A stretch of 64,000 nt of DNA from Nitrospira sp. (GCA_005116965.1 SWDG01000005.1:10314-74313); one strand, 5' to 3'. Positions 7,541 through 16,522 are shown, counted from the stretch's first letter. Numbers and translations: made by a program. Notes: generated by a model not told the origin, from the sequence alone.

Positions 7541-8104
7541 ATGATGACCAGAGGATTTCATCTGACCGGCGGTGTGATGGTGGCGGTGCTGCTGTGGAGT
7601 CAGGCAACGCCTGCCGAAGAGATCCCACTCACCGAGAACGTGCCGATCTCCGAGTTTCAAAACCGCACAGAGGACATCAAAGCCTACGATTTCGATGCTC
7701 CACCGCGTGGCATGTTTCGCTCAATCGCCATGGCCGAAGACTTTGAAGAGCGCCTGGGACCCCTTCGAACTCATGAAATCGTGCCGATCAAACCAACTGA
7801 ACGATTTCGTGAGGATGTGGCTGCCATTTTCATTGTCTTCTCACTGCATCAACATTATCAGGCCTTCACAGTGTTCGGCCGATGCATGCCCGAACAGGTG
7901 GCCAGTGTCTTACCCGGAACGATCGTCAGCGAAGACGCGATGCACATTGCCCTGGAGGATGAAAGCGGGTATCTCACGTTGTCGCCCCCACAGAAGGGCT
8001 GGAAGCCTGGGCGCTACAAGGTCGAAATTCATACCGGCGAGCAAGTCAATGAGATGACCCTCATGGGCACAATGCGTTTCACCATTGTCACATCCGGCCA
8101 CTAG
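7541..8104 (+). CDS. Exported hypothetical protein
   Basis: A 187-residue protein with an N-terminal signal peptide (hydrophobic core about 9-20, AXA-like TPAEE cleavage region near 26). The mature part is about 160 residues, mostly predicted beta strands, with the C-terminal pattern GWKPGRYKVEIHTG followed by a strand ending MRFTIV. That resembles an Ig-like or periplasmic ligand-binding sandwich, but I cannot assign a family. ATGATG tandem starts at 7541/7544 lack a ribosome-binding site. It probably acts in the periplasm. The GT2 promoter lies directly downstream, so it seems monocistronic. Confidence 0.6.
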   Translation: MMTRGFHLTGGVMVAVLLWSQATPAEEIPLTENVPISEFQNRTEDIKAYDFDAPPRGMFRSIAMAEDFEERLGPLRTHEIVPIKPTERFREDVAAIFIVFSLHQHYQAFTVFGRCMPEQVASVLPGTIVSEDAMHIALEDESGYLTLSPPQKGWKPGRYKVEIHTGEQVNEMTLMGTMRFTIVTSGH

Positions 8105-8143
8105 CCTGATTGACGATCAGCCCCGAGCCTCCCCGGCATATGT

Positions 8144-8172
8144 TTGACCCTCTCCCCGCCTTCCGTTAGAAT
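8144..8172 (+). promoter_or_regulatory. Sigma-70 promoter of the glycosyltransferase cassette
   Basis: TTGACC (8144-8149) and TAGAAT (8167-8172) with exactly 17 bp between them, about 50 bp upstream of the GT2 start codon. This is one of the best sigma-70 matches in the window. Confidence 0.7.
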
Positions 8173-8221
8173 GCGCCAGTTTTTATCGTAACCTCAGACT
8201 ACAGCTCGAATTTTTGCTATC

Positions 8222-8968
8222 ATGACGACGCCATCCAGCTCCCATTCCAATCCTTGGGCCTCGGTCATCATCCCGATCAAGGATGAACAGGAGAACCTTT
8301 CTCCACTTATGGCAAGCCTGCTGAAAGTCATGGATTCGCACGAGCTATCACGCTCCCGCTCGTACGAGATTCTCTTCGTCGACGATGGGAGCAGCGATGG
8401 GAGCAGCGACGAGCTGGACCGATTGGCTCGCGAGCATGCTCAGGTGCGAGTGTTTCACTTCGACCGCAATTACGGCAAGACCTGTGCTCTTGAGGCCGGC
8501 TTTCGGCAATCTTCGGGCGAGATCATCATCCAGATCGACGGAGACCTTCAACAGGACAGCGAAGATATCTTGAAGCTGATTCCCTATACCGCCTCTCATG
8601 ACGTGGTCTGCGGATGGAGGCAGCAACGACAGGACGGCTTCGTGAAGATGATCTCCTCCCGAATTGCGAACCCTGTGCGCAACGTATTCACTCATGACGG
8701 TGTCCATGATACGGGATGTCCGCTCAAGGTCTTTCGACGCCCCGTTTTGGAGCGGATTCGACTGTTTGAGGGAATGCACCGGTTTTTCCCGGCGCTCGCT
8801 TTGATGCATGGCTTTACAGTGACCGAAGTGCCGGTTCGGCATTATCCACGCATTCATGGGATATCTAAGTACGGCATGGGGAACCGCCTGTTCAAGTCGC
8901 TCTATGATCTGATCGCGGTTCGATGGATGCAACATCGTGTGTTGCGCTACAAATTCCGTGATAACTGA
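8222..8968 (+). CDS. Family 2 glycosyltransferase (polyprenyl-phosphate type)
   Basis: A 248-residue GT-A glycosyltransferase. It starts with ASVIIPIKDEQENL, has the nucleotide-binding VDDGSSDGSSDEL (about 50-62) and the metal-binding IDGDLQQDS (about 106-114) of the dolichol-phosphate mannose synthase/ArnC group. Unlike ArnC or DpmS with membrane tails, it lacks C-terminal transmembrane helices. Members transfer a sugar from a nucleotide donor to undecaprenyl phosphate at the cytoplasmic face of the inner membrane. The next two genes (Lab_N protein and ArnT-like transferase) point to an envelope-glycan modification route in which this enzyme makes the lipid-linked donor. The start has no evident ribosome-binding site. 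Confidence 0.85.
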   Translation: MTTPSSSHSNPWASVIIPIKDEQENLSPLMASLLKVMDSHELSRSRSYEILFVDDGSSDGSSDELDRLAREHAQVRVFHFDRNYGKTCALEAGFRQSSGEIIIQIDGDLQQDSEDILKLIPYTASHDVVCGWRQQRQDGFVKMISSRIANPVRNVFTHDGVHDTGCPLKVFRRPVLERIRLFEGMHRFFPALALMHGFTVTEVPVRHYPRIHGISKYGMGNRLFKSLYDLIAVRWMQHRVLRYKFRDN

Positions 8969-9043
8969 CATGCGCGACCAACCCCAAGGCAGAGCCTTCT
9001 ACGATGCTGACCTGCTGATGTTGGCCTCCTTCCGACTACCTCA

Positions 9044-9334
9044 ATGACTACTGAAACCATCTGGCTCGGCATCGGTTTTCTCGGCCAAGGACTGTTTTTT
9101 GGTCGTTGGTTGGTACAATGGATTGCGTCCGAACGGACCGCCGAAAGCCGCGTCCCCGTTTCCTTTTGGTATATGAGTCTCATCGGAGGGCTGATTACGC
9201 TAGCCTACGCGATCTACCGAAAAGACCCTGTGTTTATCTCAGGGCAAGCACTCGGGGCGGTCGTCTACGTGCGCAATCTGGTCCTCATTCAGCGCGCGGA
9301 TCAAACCAAGAGCGCGCCTCGGCCGCAGGCATGA
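9044..9334 (+). CDS. Lab_N domain small membrane protein
   Basis: A 96-residue protein consisting of the domain named after the N-terminus of some lipid-A-disaccharide synthases (Lab_N). It shows a GFLGQGLFFGRWLVQWIASE segment (about residues 9-28), SRVPVSFWYMSLIGG and a third helix. Three membrane segments are expected. Standalone members are commonly found next to GT2 and ArnT-like genes, where they may act as small flippase-like or chaperone-like partners, analogous to ArnE/F. That role is inference. The gene is the middle one of the GT2-Lab_N-GT39 cassette, 75 bp after the first gene. Confidence 0.8.
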   Translation: MTTETIWLGIGFLGQGLFFGRWLVQWIASERTAESRVPVSFWYMSLIGGLITLAYAIYRKDPVFISGQALGAVVYVRNLVLIQRADQTKSAPRPQA

Positions 9335-9399
9335 GCAAAAGCAACACACACTGCCGTTCGGCGTCTTTCACGACCCACTGGTAACGGCCACATCCGACC

Positions 9400-11151
9400 A
9401 TGGAACGTACCTCTCCCCAACCGATACAACTGCTTCTTCTGCTGCTCCTCTCTGGCCTGCTTTTTTTCACCGGCCTCGGCAGCATGGGCTTGACGGATCG
9501 CGATGAAGGCCGCAATGCCGAAGCCGGACGAGAAATGTTCGCCTCCGGCGACTTCGTCACCCCAACCTTCAATGGGGAACTACGTGTCGCCAAGCCGGTC
9601 TTTGTGTATTGGCTGATGACGATGTCGTACCACGCCTTCGGCGTGAGCGAGTTTGCGGCGCGGGCGCCCTCAGCCCTATTCGGGGTTGGGTTGATCGTGA
9701 TGCACTATCTGTTTCTCACTCGGCTGCGTGGCCCAACTGTCGGCCTATTTGGGGCCTTGATGTTGCTGTTGAACATTGAGGTACTGGCGCTCGGGCGCAT
9801 GGCGATTACCGATAGCGTCCTGATCTTCTCCACCACCTTGTCGCTCTACGGGTTTTGGCTCGGCCTTCATGAACCGGGCCGAGGGCGCCATTGGATCTGG
9901 GCCTTTTATACCGGCATGGCCATCGCGACTTTAACCAAGGGACCGGTGGGATTCGCCGTGCCGCTGATTACTGGTTTCTTGTATCTCGCTGCCACCCGGC
10001 AATGGCTGATCTTTTGGCAGAGAGGCGCACCTATCGTCGGCATGATGTTGCTTCTTCTCCTCGCCGGTCCCTGGTATGTCGCCATGTTCCTTCTCCATGG
10101 AGATGCCTATTCCTCTCAAGCGAAAATCCACACGGTGGGGCGATTCCTCGCTCCGATGGAAGGCCACGGAGTGGGCTGGTGGTTCTATTTTCCGGTCCTG
10201 CTGCTGGGCTTTTATCCGTGGAGCGCATTCCTACCGGCAGGGCTCTATCGAGCCTATCAGAGCTGGCGAGCATGGCGCCTGATGAGGAATCGCGCACACG
10301 ACTCAGAGACACCGCCATGGTCCGGTGAGGAGTTAGAGTGGTTCGCAGGACTCTGGGTTGTCGGCGTGTTCATCTTCTTTAGCCTCTCCTCCACCCGACT
10401 GCCCCACTATATCGGCCCGTTGTTTCCTGCCTGCGCCCTCCTGGCTGCGTTGTTTTGGGCTCAAGGGCTAAAAGATTCATCCACGAGAGGTCTGCGCGGG
10501 TCGATCCATTTCATGATGGGGATTGGCTATCTCCTAGCAATCGGCTTTGCGAGCGCGCCGTCTCTGTTTGTCAAATTTTCAGGAAAGATGATCAAGGAGT
10601 TCCCGCTCGCCACTCAATTCGATCTGGGCATCGGTCCGTACGTCGGCGCAACCATCATCGTGGTCGCTATGGGGCTGATCGGATATTTTGGCTTGAACGA
10701 CAACAGGCGAGGCATGGCCTTTGGGGTGGCCGGAGGCACGCTGGCAAGTGTATTTCTTATCGCCATCCTGATGGTCGTTCCCGGACTCAATCGCTACGCA
10801 ATTGCGCCGCCGCAGGAATTAGCTTACGCAGCCGGGTTGAACCTGAATCCGACCGACCAACTGATTGCGTTCGGTTCAACCAGACCATCCATGGCCTTCT
10901 ACGCGAGGCGAACCGTGACCTTTATCCCAGCCAACGAAATCGACCGGCTGCGTACGGCACTGCGCAAAGAGGGCCGGACGATGATCCTCCTCCCGGAATA
11001 CGTTCAGGATGCCTTGCCGGAAGAAGCGGCTAGATTTCAGCCGATTCTTAAGCGGTACGGCTACGTCTTGTTAGGCAATCAACCGATAATCACCCTGCCT
11101 CAGGATGCAGAAGCTACCTCGGCAACACCTCCTAAGATTCTCGGACACTAA
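9400..11151 (+). CDS. ArnT-like glycosyltransferase, family 39/83
   Basis: A 583-residue inner-membrane protein with about 11-12 transmembrane helices. Its first periplasmic loop carries LTDRDEGRNAEAGREM (about residues 31-46), the acidic catalytic pattern of the PMT/ArnT superfamily, followed by the GELRVAKPVFVYWLM region. A soluble C-terminal domain of about 120 residues follows. Such enzymes move a sugar or aminosugar from undecaprenyl phosphate to lipid A or another periplasmic acceptor. With the GT2 and Lab_N genes upstream it forms a complete lipid-linked transfer cassette. No arnA/arnB/arnD homologue is in the window, so the sugar need not be aminoarabinose. Confidence 0.85.
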   Translation: MERTSPQPIQLLLLLLLSGLLFFTGLGSMGLTDRDEGRNAEAGREMFASGDFVTPTFNGELRVAKPVFVYWLMTMSYHAFGVSEFAARAPSALFGVGLIVMHYLFLTRLRGPTVGLFGALMLLLNIEVLALGRMAITDSVLIFSTTLSLYGFWLGLHEPGRGRHWIWAFYTGMAIATLTKGPVGFAVPLITGFLYLAATRQWLIFWQRGAPIVGMMLLLLLAGPWYVAMFLLHGDAYSSQAKIHTVGRFLAPMEGHGVGWWFYFPVLLLGFYPWSAFLPAGLYRAYQSWRAWRLMRNRAHDSETPPWSGEELEWFAGLWVVGVFIFFSLSSTRLPHYIGPLFPACALLAALFWAQGLKDSSTRGLRGSIHFMMGIGYLLAIGFASAPSLFVKFSGKMIKEFPLATQFDLGIGPYVGATIIVVAMGLIGYFGLNDNRRGMAFGVAGGTLASVFLIAILMVVPGLNRYAIAPPQELAYAAGLNLNPTDQLIAFGSTRPSMAFYARRTVTFIPANEIDRLRTALRKEGRTMILLPEYVQDALPEEAARFQPILKRYGYVLLGNQPIITLPQDAEATSATPPKILGH

Positions 11152-11153
11152 TC

Positions 11154-11226
11154 CGTGAAGCGTATTTCGTGAAGTGTGAAACGCAGGATTTGTCTTGTGG
11201 AGACGAGATACGAACGACGCTTCACG
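11154..11226. repeat. GTGAAGCGT-type inverted repeat between convergent genes
   Basis: CGTGAAGCGT at 11154-11163 is perfectly repeated in inverse at 11217-11226, with further imperfect pairing inside (GTATTTCGT with ACGAGATAC). It fills most of the 88-bp gap between the convergent ArnT-like and PAP2 genes and may act as a two-way transcript end. I recall similar GTGAAGCG/CGCTTCAC elements in intergenic regions of related genomes but could not check. Confidence 0.45.
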
Positions 11227-11239
11227 CGCGACGCATTGG

Positions 11240-12397
11240 TCACTGAAAGGACAGGACCCCTCGCGCATCAACAAGAATCAGAATGGCGAGGGCCACCCCC
11301 CCAAGTAAGGCACTTTCCCGCATCATAGACCAGCCAGGCGATTCCTCAGCGTGGTCGTCGTTTCGACCTATCGCGTCGAGCCAGCACGCCATGCAAGCGA
11401 ATCCGACCGACGAGAGGACAAGAGGTGAGGTCGTCAGGGCAGCCAATCCGTACGCCATCAACAGCGCTGAGGTATTCGAGTGCCAGCGCTCTCCTGTGCT
11501 TCTCCTGCGGACCCAATGAGTTTTCCGTATCCATAAGCCGCCCACTACTGCACCAACTCCCAGCGCCACGAAGAGGATGCCCACCATTCCATCTTCCATT
11601 CGATGGGAGAGAACCCAAAGTAAGGCAAATACCGCCGAAGCACCCATCGCCGCGTATCGTAGTCCATCCTGTATTGACGCGCGCCATTGTCTTAATGGAG
11701 CCGTCGCGATGAAGCCACTGAGGATGCCGATCACCATCCCTCCAAGGACATCGGTCGGGAAATGCGATCCTCGGAGGACACGACTGAGGGCGACGAATAG
11801 TGCGATCACGATACAGAGCGGTCCGACGAGGGGAAACCGTCTAGCCAGCACCGTCGCGACGGCAAAACTCGCCGTGCTATGTCCCGACGGAAAAGAGTCC
11901 AGTCCCGATGCCCAGGAAAGGGTCATCTGCCAGTCTCCCGCATGGACAAACTTTGGTCGAGGCCTGCCGATGAGGTGTTTCAGCCCGTTGGCGAGCAGCG
12001 CAGCAATGCCGTGAGCAATCAGCGACTGAATCGCGACTATCTTGACAGTCGGTTTTTCAAAGGCCCACGCGCCGACGAGCAGAAGGAGGCTTACGGCTGT
12101 CAGCCGCCATCCTTGGCCGATCCAGTCTCCCGTATCGCTGGTGAACGCCATCCACGGAATGGTGAGTTGGTCCCAGGGGAGATGAACCGTCACCGATCGC
12201 ACATACTTGGTGATCGGCAGATCAAACTGGGCCACACCAAGAAAGCTGATGGCCAGCGCGACACAGGAACTACCGACTGCCGCAATCGAGGAGATTGTGT
12301 TCTGAGATGACTGAGACGGGGCTCTCATTACGTCATCATTTATAACGAGGCGCCCTGGATGTCCGGCCCTCTTCACCACTTGTCCATCACCGATCAC
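11240..12397 (-). CDS. PAP2-family membrane phosphatase
   Basis: A 385-residue polytopic protein with the three type-2 phosphatidic acid phosphatase signatures: KHLIGRPRP (K-x6-RP, about residue 137), PSGHS (about 169) and SRVLRGSHFPTDV (SR-x5-H-x3-D, about 208). These place it with lipid phosphatases and undecaprenyl-diphosphate phosphatases that act on the periplasmic side. The catalytic domain is followed by about 140 residues with four more hydrophobic segments, an addition not usual in BacA/PgpB-type enzymes. The first 23 residues may not be translated; an in-frame ATG at residue 24 is an alternative start. Being next to the polyprenyl-linked glycan cassette, recycling of the lipid carrier is a plausible role. 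Confidence 0.78.
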   Translation of the reverse strand: MIGDGQVVKRAGHPGRLVINDDVMRAPSQSSQNTISSIAAVGSSCVALAISFLGVAQFDLPITKYVRSVTVHLPWDQLTIPWMAFTSDTGDWIGQGWRLTAVSLLLLVGAWAFEKPTVKIVAIQSLIAHGIAALLANGLKHLIGRPRPKFVHAGDWQMTLSWASGLDSFPSGHSTASFAVATVLARRFPLVGPLCIVIALFVALSRVLRGSHFPTDVLGGMVIGILSGFIATAPLRQWRASIQDGLRYAAMGASAVFALLWVLSHRMEDGMVGILFVALGVGAVVGGLWIRKTHWVRRRSTGERWHSNTSALLMAYGLAALTTSPLVLSSVGFACMACWLDAIGRNDDHAEESPGWSMMRESALLGGVALAILILVDARGVLSFQ

Positions 12398-12403
12398 CGT
12401 GCC

Positions 12404-13528
12404 TTACGGCACCCAGTCGGCCAGGAATACATTGAATTCACCAGATTCTTTGGCATGTCGATCTGAGACCCACACGAGACGTTTGCCGTCTGGGGAAAAC
12501 ATGGGGAAACTATTAAAGTGGCCTTCAGTAGTGAGACGTTCCAACCCAGTTCCGTCGTCACCCACCAGATACAGATGGAAACTGGGACGTCCCCCTTCCC
12601 CTCTCGTTTCGATATTGGAGGAAAAGATGATACGTTTGCCGTCAGGATGAAAATACGGAGAAAAATTTGACGCGCCGGTCGTGGTGACCTGTTTCTTCCC
12701 AGACCCATCGGCATTCATGACAAATAGTTCAAGCTGACCTGGCTCAATCAGCCGTTGTGCCAACAACTCTTTATATTTGGCCACTTCGGACGGATCCGTC
12801 GGATGGGCCGCTCGATAGACGAGTCGCTTGCTGTCCGGTGAAAAGAACGCTCCGCCATCATATCCGATATCGTCCGTCAGGCGACGCACGTTCGAACCGT
12901 CCAGATTCATCGTATAGAGGTCAAGATCTCCATCCTTCACCGAAGTCCAGACAATTGTCTTCCCGTCAGGCGAGATCGTGGCCTCGGCGTCATATCCCGG
13001 TGACGCAGTCAGCCGCTGCAGGTCCTGTCCGTCGAGATTCGCAGCGTAGACATCGTAATCGTCGAGTGCCCATCGATAGGCGCCATCCCGTTTTGGTTTC
13101 GGCGGGCAGTCTGGCCCCGTAGCATGTGTGGATGAGTACAGCACCCGGCTGTCACCGGGGAAAAAATAGCCGCACGTCGTTGCTCCCTTCCCAGTACTCA
13201 CCAAGCGGACGGTCTCGCGTTCCACATCCATCACATACATTTGATAGCATCCCAGCCCTGACTCGGCTGATTTTCGTGGGGAGGCTGACACATCTTTCAT
13301 CCAGTTATTCGTCGATTGAAAAATCAGCTTGGTCCCATTGAATGAAAAATAGGCCTCCGCGTTCTGGCGGCCAACGGTTAGCTGACGGATATTGGCAAGA
13401 TGCCGTTCTATAGAAGGAGCTGCCGCCACAGCCTCTTTGTGTTGATCTGCGGCCAGGGCAAATGGGGGAACCCCCATCAACACACAACACCCCAAAATCG
13501 AAATTCCATAGGTCTTACGGCGTTGCAT
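12404..13528 (-). CDS. Exported TolB/PD40-type beta-propeller protein
   Basis: A 374-residue protein with a signal peptide (cleavage after PFALA near residue 26) and repeated PD40 motifs such as ISPDGKTIVWTS, FSPDSKRLVYR, FHPDGKRIIFSS and FSPDGKRLVWVS, the last four blades of a TolB-like propeller. It should be periplasmic. Unlike TolB it lacks a recognisable N-terminal domain for TolA or Pal contacts, and no tol genes are nearby, so it is not TolB itself. Its start overlaps the end of the M1 peptidase gene by 14 bp, so the two are co-transcribed and probably work together, for example in peptide degradation. Confidence 0.78.
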   Translation of the reverse strand: MQRRKTYGISILGCCVLMGVPPFALAADQHKEAVAAAPSIERHLANIRQLTVGRQNAEAYFSFNGTKLIFQSTNNWMKDVSASPRKSAESGLGCYQMYVMDVERETVRLVSTGKGATTCGYFFPGDSRVLYSSTHATGPDCPPKPKRDGAYRWALDDYDVYAANLDGQDLQRLTASPGYDAEATISPDGKTIVWTSVKDGDLDLYTMNLDGSNVRRLTDDIGYDGGAFFSPDSKRLVYRAAHPTDPSEVAKYKELLAQRLIEPGQLELFVMNADGSGKKQVTTTGASNFSPYFHPDGKRIIFSSNIETRGEGGRPSFHLYLVGDDGTGLERLTTEGHFNSFPMFSPDGKRLVWVSDRHAKESGEFNVFLADWVP

Positions 13529-15743
13529 CGATCCTGACCTCCTTCACATCCGGCAAACCAGGCCACACTTCGCGTTTCGTCACAAATCCGTCTTGAAAAA
13601 TCACGTAACTATGCCACCCGTAATAAAACAGATAACGGGACACTTTCTCGACCGCACCCGAGGTCACGCCATACAGCACCGTGATGAGGCTGCCCGGCAC
13701 ATCCGCTCGATGGCAGGAGAACAGCACTGCCATCTTTGGCCCGTCATAAGCTTGACCATCGACCTGGAACCCCTGATCCCCGAGAGTAATTCGATCACCA
13801 CAAGACTCCTGCACCACTGATTGAACCGCCTGTCGCTGGTCGGCTCCTGCCAGTACCAGGATCGATCCATCATGGGGGAGGGCATTCTCTTTGAGTGAGA
13901 CCACCGTCGTTCTACGCGATTCCGTGAGCTCATGGTCGGTGATGCGATCCACAATCTGCTGCAGCGGCGACGCAGGGTCAACAAACGCCCGCACCACCGT
14001 CTTGTGTGGATCCGTCACATAGCCATTCAGCATCGGCGGCAGCTGACGTCTCGTCAACCGACGAAATACCATTGCGTGCGGATCAAGCTCCACCCGCAAC
14101 GGTTGATCGGGCAGGACGAATTCGGCAACGCTCCTTTGCGAGAGGCTCAGCATGATCGACTTGATGTCCGTCGATTCCTTCATCACGACTTTGATAGGGA
14201 TCGTCATCCGAAACGGCTTCTCGGCCTGTTCAACCTGAACCGTCAGCCGCCAAGCTTCCTTGCCGCCCTCTGCTTTCACGCGACGAGCCTGGACATCCCG
14301 CAAGGATACTCGTGGGGCACCGGGCTGTCCGACCCATTGCTCAAAAAACCACCGCAAGTCCTGACTGCTTTCTCGAGAAAAGACTTCCTCGATTGATTGC
14401 CAGTCCGCCGGGCGATTGCGATAGCTGCTGACGAAGATCTTCAAGCCTCGCCAGAATAGCTCGTCTCCAATTTCTTGCCGAAGGAGGTGAAACACAAAGG
14501 CCGATTTTTGGTAGCCGATAGCATTGTCTTTCTCGTCATGCTTTCTCAGAAACTGGGAAACTGCATAGTCGGTTTCAGGCCTCACATAGAGATTATACCC
14601 ATCAAGCATCATTCGCCGTTGTTCGAAGGCTTGCGCAGTATCCTGCACCAGCTCATGCCAGTAGTAATTTGCCAAGTAGGTCGTCATGCCTTCGACCCAA
14701 TTCCCATGATCGTCGCGATTGAACACCGAATTACCGATCCATGAATGGACGATCTCGTGACCCAAAGCATAGGGTTGGATATAGTGGCGCTTGATGCTGC
14801 CACTGCCGAGTAGGGTGAACGACGGCAGTCCAAGGCCGCTCGCAAAGAAATTCTCAACCACTGCAAATTTATCGAAAGGATAGTCCCCGAGGATCCTGAC
14901 ATACGCGTCAAGATACTGAGCAGTCGCATTGAGATACTCATCCACCAAGCCCGCATTGTCGGGCAAGAAATGGGTCTGGAGTTCGACCCGCTGTCCTGTC
15001 GGACTTTTCCATTCCCGCGATGTCGTCACAAACTTGTTGGCAACGATCGTGAACGCCTCAGACTTGTCCTGAACGACCCAGGTTGAGGAGGTCTTTCCCG
15101 CGCTCGTCGTCTCGCCTTCCTTACTGCCCGATGCCACCACCGTCCAGCCCTGTGGAATCTGAGCCGTCACTCGATAGGTACTGAAGGAGCCGATGACATC
15201 TGGGTACCATTGGCTCTCACCGCTTAAGTACACACCTTCCACACCGATATGTCCCGCGGTCTCGCTGGGGGTCACGAATCTCAAGTGGCGCGGTTCTCTG
15301 GGAGGGTCATTGATCTGCCCCCGATAACTCAGGACCAATGCTATTTTCCGGCCATGGTCTTTGGGAAGAGAGACAACAATGCGTTGGGCCGAGGTCTCAG
15401 GAGGACGCACTATCGTGAACGGGACGACTTCATCCCGGCCTCCCTGCCCGCCCGAAACCGAGTGCGTTCGCATAACAACGGACTCGACATGCAGCGTATG
15501 GGCAAGCGTAAACGTGGCCAACGTGACCTGTGAGTTTACTTCTAGTTCGATCTGATCCCTCGCCACAAGCTCATGTGCTGCGGGAATCATCTCAACTGAG
15601 AGGGTGTGATGAACGTTGGTGATAGTCTCCTGGGCAGGCAGAGCCGAGACACACCACGTGTGTACGATGGAGGTCGCCAGCAGACCGATGAGACAAGAGG
15701 GAAGGACGCGCTTCCTGATGGACATCAGGAAGCGTTTTAGCAC
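13515..15743 (-). CDS. Exported M1-family metallopeptidase
   Basis: A 742-residue protein with an N-terminal signal sequence (about residues 13-37). The zinc site is GHEIVHSWIGN followed by WVEGMTTYLANYY: HExxH with the third ligand Glu 18 positions on (17 residues between, one fewer than in PepN). The exopeptidase GxMEN motif upstream is replaced by VVENFFASGLGLPSF, so classical aminopeptidase activity is not assured. The N-terminal 200 residues form the beta saddle of M1 enzymes. The C-terminal 200 residues after the catalytic domain do not match ERAP-type repeats and look like a separate periplasmic domain. It is the first gene of a two-gene operon with the PD40 protein. Confidence 0.8.
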   Translation of the reverse strand: MLKRFLMSIRKRVLPSCLIGLLATSIVHTWCVSALPAQETITNVHHTLSVEMIPAAHELVARDQIELEVNSQVTLATFTLAHTLHVESVVMRTHSVSGGQGGRDEVVPFTIVRPPETSAQRIVVSLPKDHGRKIALVLSYRGQINDPPREPRHLRFVTPSETAGHIGVEGVYLSGESQWYPDVIGSFSTYRVTAQIPQGWTVVASGSKEGETTSAGKTSSTWVVQDKSEAFTIVANKFVTTSREWKSPTGQRVELQTHFLPDNAGLVDEYLNATAQYLDAYVRILGDYPFDKFAVVENFFASGLGLPSFTLLGSGSIKRHYIQPYALGHEIVHSWIGNSVFNRDDHGNWVEGMTTYLANYYWHELVQDTAQAFEQRRMMLDGYNLYVRPETDYAVSQFLRKHDEKDNAIGYQKSAFVFHLLRQEIGDELFWRGLKIFVSSYRNRPADWQSIEEVFSRESSQDLRWFFEQWVGQPGAPRVSLRDVQARRVKAEGGKEAWRLTVQVEQAEKPFRMTIPIKVVMKESTDIKSIMLSLSQRSVAEFVLPDQPLRVELDPHAMVFRRLTRRQLPPMLNGYVTDPHKTVVRAFVDPASPLQQIVDRITDHELTESRRTTVVSLKENALPHDGSILVLAGADQRQAVQSVVQESCGDRITLGDQGFQVDGQAYDGPKMAVLFSCHRADVPGSLITVLYGVTSGAVEKVSRYLFYYGWHSYVIFQDGFVTKREVWPGLPDVKEVRIDATP

Positions 15744-16522
15744 TCGCGGCAGACGAGTACAAGCTGGATCGCGGTTAAGAGGCGTTCAAGATCGACTGGT
15801 TTGATTAGGATCTCCTGAGGGGCTAGACTCCACGCTTCTCTAAGCAGTTCCTCATTGTGACTTCCCGTCATGATGATGACACCACCTGAATAGTTCCTGT
15901 CACGCAGGGCGCGAAGCACTTCCACCCCAGGCATTCCAGGCATAATCAGGTCGAGCACAATCGCATCAGGAGGCATCTCTTCAACTAGTCGCAGAGCCTC
16001 GTCGCCATTTTTGACGCCAACCGCGCGATACCCGCGCAGAGTGAGAAACCGGACCAAGAGGTCGCATAGGAGAGGTTCGTCGTCGACGACCAAGACCGAC
16101 TCGTCGATCTGCTCGATGGCATTCCCATTCCTAAGAGGGAGCTGCGTGGTCACTGAGGGCACAGGTAGCTGTGAGAGTCGAGTGACGGCTTCGACGAGGA
16201 TGTCCAGCGACAATCCTTTTCTAATAAAATCCGTGGCTCGGAGAGCTCGAGCTTGATTCTCCTGACTTTCCGTGGCTCCACCACCCAGAATAATCACCGA
16301 GGCATGAGGATCGATGGCCCGGATCTCCTTTAAAACAGTCAGCCCGTCCATCTCCGCCATACGGAGATCTAGCAGGGTAACTCGTGGATTGTGTGCGCGG
16401 AATAGACTAAGACCTTCTCGCCCACTGGTTGTCGAAATAACGTGACACCCGTGCCGGGTGAGCACGCTCTGTAATAGATCGCAATTCATCTGATCATCGT
16501 CCACGATTAAGACTTTGATCAT
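15737..16522 (-). CDS. Response regulator with two receiver domains
   Basis: From ATG 16522 (GGGGAGGG upstream) the protein has 261 residues and consists of two receiver domains without an output domain. The first (1-120) has the acidic pair in LIVDDDQ, phospho-acceptor Asp in TLLDLRM and the Lys in IRKG, but its switch Thr/Ser is replaced: it reads VIILGGG. The second (about 140-260) is canonical with VVDDEP, IVLDLIMPGMPG, IIMTGS and IKP. Such proteins relay or compete for phosphoryl groups. The frame is open for 59 further codons upstream, but they include a TACAAT promoter-like hexamer and look non-coding. No histidine kinase is adjacent. Its last 7 bp overlap the frame of the M1 peptidase start region. 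Confidence 0.8.
   Translation of the reverse strand: MIKVLIVDDDQMNCDLLQSVLTRHGCHVISTTSGREGLSLFRAHNPRVTLLDLRMAEMDGLTVLKEIRAIDPHASVIILGGGATESQENQARALRATDFIRKGLSLDILVEAVTRLSQLPVPSVTTQLPLRNGNAIEQIDESVLVVDDEPLLCDLLVRFLTLRGYRAVGVKNGDEALRLVEEMPPDAIVLDLIMPGMPGVEVLRALRDRNYSGGVIIMTGSHNEELLREAWSLAPQEILIKPVDLERLLTAIQLVLVCREC

Noticed and set aside
12404-13528. TolB of the Tol-Pal system
   Set aside because: Propeller repeats match, but no N-terminal TolB domain is visible and no tolA, tolQ, tolR or pal lies nearby.
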